Source of the DNA: Nitrospinaceae bacterium
Lineage (GTDB): Bacteria; Nitrospinota; Nitrospinia; Nitrospinales; VA-1
Direction: 5' to 3'
NCBI GenBank assembly: GCA_029937635.1
Contig: JAPYPM010000156.1
Span: 1 to 5,668 of the forward strand
DNA length: 5,668 nt
The position numbers were made by a program, and so were the translations under genes. The first letter of the stretch is position 1, and every line of letters starts with the position of its first letter. Positions 4,653 to 5,668 of this stretch are shown one piece after another. The notes beneath the pieces were generated by a model. That model was not told the origin of the DNA and did no database searches. It saw only the letters and a program-made list of their open reading frames with translations.

Positions 4653-5668
4653 ATGCTTTCAGGAATAGCTGTATCAAAAGGTATCTCTATAGGTGAAGCC
4701 TACATCTTAGATCGATCAAAATTCTGCGCCTTAAAACAAACCATTGATTCAAGAGATATTGATACAGAAGTAGCGAGGTTTCGTGCCGCGATAGAAAAAA
4801 CAAAGAAACAAATGCAGGCAACAAAACAAAAGGCTTCAGAAGTTGCAGAAAAATACTCCATAATTTTGGACACTTATACTCTATTGCTTGATGATGATAT
4901 TCTGGTCAATGACACTATAACTGCAATTCGCAAGAAAAAAGTAAATGCAGAATGGGCTATCACAGAAACCTTAAACAAATCTCTTCTTTTGTTTGACAAT
5001 ATTAATGATGACTACCTGAAAGGTAAAAAAGATGATCTGGAGTTAGTCGTTCATGGGGTAATAAAAAATCTTCTCGGACATAATCAGAACGCACTCGCAG
5101 ATATTCAGAGACCTGTTATCTTAATAACCCACACATTAAGTCCCGCAGACACAATATCAATACCGCGTGAATATGTACTAGGACTGGCTACAGAGGTGGG
5201 AGGAAAAACATCTCACGTTGGAATTTTTGCTTCGGCCCTTGGAATCCCCAGTGTTGTTGGAATCAAGACTCTTACCGATAAAATAAATACCGGTGATCAA
5301 ATAATCATCGATGGTATAAATGGAAACGTCATAACAAACCCCACAAAAAATACCCTAGAATACTACAAAACCAAACAAGAAGAACATAAGCAGTATGAGG
5401 AAAAATTACTAATAAATATAGCAAGACCAGCTATTACTAAAGACGATTTTCGTGTAAGTCTTATGGCAAATATTGAGTCTACTTATAAAATAAATGAATT
5501 AAATAAATTTGGCGCAGAGGGTGTGGGTTTATACAGAACAGAATTTTTATATCTAAACGCATATAAATTCCCATCGGAAAGCGAACTTTATGACAATTTC
5601 AAAAATGCTGTACAAGAAATATCACCATATCCAATGGTTATAAGAACATTAGATATTGGAATGGACAA
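4653..5668 (+). CDS. ptsI: PTS Enzyme I (phosphoenolpyruvate-protein phosphotransferase), 3' end outside window
   Basis: Enzyme I takes phosphate from phosphoenolpyruvate onto a histidine and passes it to HPr-type carriers, here probably feeding PtsN. The frame stays open to the right edge, giving 338 full codons, about 59% of the E. coli protein (575). The protein starts MLSGIAVSKGISIGEAYIL, close to E. coli MISGILASPGIAFGKALLL, so there is no GAF domain as in PtsP (EINtr). The helical HPr-binding part covers about 30-145. The phospho-histidine domain has GGKTSH with H188 (E. coli H189), followed by atypical VGIFAS. A linker follows, then the PEP-binding barrel from about 260, with R295 in YRTEF and R331 in IRTLDIG (E. 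coli R296, R332). The constant one-residue offset shows the fold is intact. The window ends before the second Enzyme I signature. The 73-nt gap after ptsN holds no rapZ or HPr gene. Confidence 0.94.
   Translation, partial: MLSGIAVSKGISIGEAYILDRSKFCALKQTIDSRDIDTEVARFRAAIEKTKKQMQATKQKASEVAEKYSIILDTYTLLLDDDILVNDTITAIRKKKVNAEWAITETLNKSLLLFDNINDDYLKGKKDDLELVVHGVIKNLLGHNQNALADIQRPVILITHTLSPADTISIPREYVLGLATEVGGKTSHVGIFASALGIPSVVGIKTLTDKINTGDQIIIDGINGNVITNPTKNTLEYYKTKQEEHKQYEEKLLINIARPAITKDDFRVSLMANIESTYKINELNKFGAEGVGLYRTEFLYLNAYKFPSESELYDNFKNAVQEISPYPMVIRTLDIGMD

Overview
The window reads as an AT-rich chromosomal segment (G+C roughly one third, estimated by eye) from a diderm Gram-negative bacterium. 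The gene order is lptC - lptA - lptB - rpoN - hpf - ptsN - ptsI, all on the plus strand. This is the lipopolysaccharide-transport / sigma-54 / nitrogen-PTS cluster known from Proteobacteria and from deltaproteobacterial-type lineages (Desulfobacterota and relatives). The low G+C, a short LptC, and ptsI directly after ptsN with no rapZ or HPr gene between them point away from Enterobacteriaceae. A deltaproteobacteria-like or uncultivated lineage is an inference; the sequence does not fix the taxon.

Layout. Positions 1-53 may hold the last 16 codons of an upstream plus-strand gene. Positions 54-383 carry no convincing gene; there is a weak sigma-70-like promoter candidate at 313-341 and a short minus-strand frame (205-303) that reads like a protein C-terminus. 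Positions 384-2193 hold the Lpt genes: lptC (membrane-anchored, unusually short), lptA (periplasmic bridge, overlapping lptC by 4 nt) and lptB (ABC ATPase, after a 143-nt gap and with a non-ATG start). Positions 2218-3675 encode full-length sigma-54. Then come a short hibernation factor (3744-4046), PtsN/EIIANtr (4115-4579), and the first 338 codons of Enzyme I of the PTS (from 4653), which runs off the right edge.

How the genes work together. LptB powers LPS extraction from the inner membrane, and LptC and LptA pass it across the periplasm. RpoN programs RNA polymerase for activator-dependent promoters. HPF stabilises idle ribosomes. Enzyme I would phosphorylate an HPr-type carrier, not in this window, which would in turn phosphorylate PtsN at His67, giving a regulatory nitrogen-related phosphorelay. 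The short gaps and the lptC/lptA overlap suggest one or a few co-transcribed units, with possible internal entry points in the 68-143-nt gaps.

I found no clear previously undescribed system. The points most worth a second look are the LptC that stops about halfway through its usual beta-jellyroll, the atypical residues around the Enzyme I phospho-histidine, the direct ptsN-ptsI junction, the TTG/GTG start of lptB with a small overlapping ORF, and the possible gene remnant upstream of lptC.
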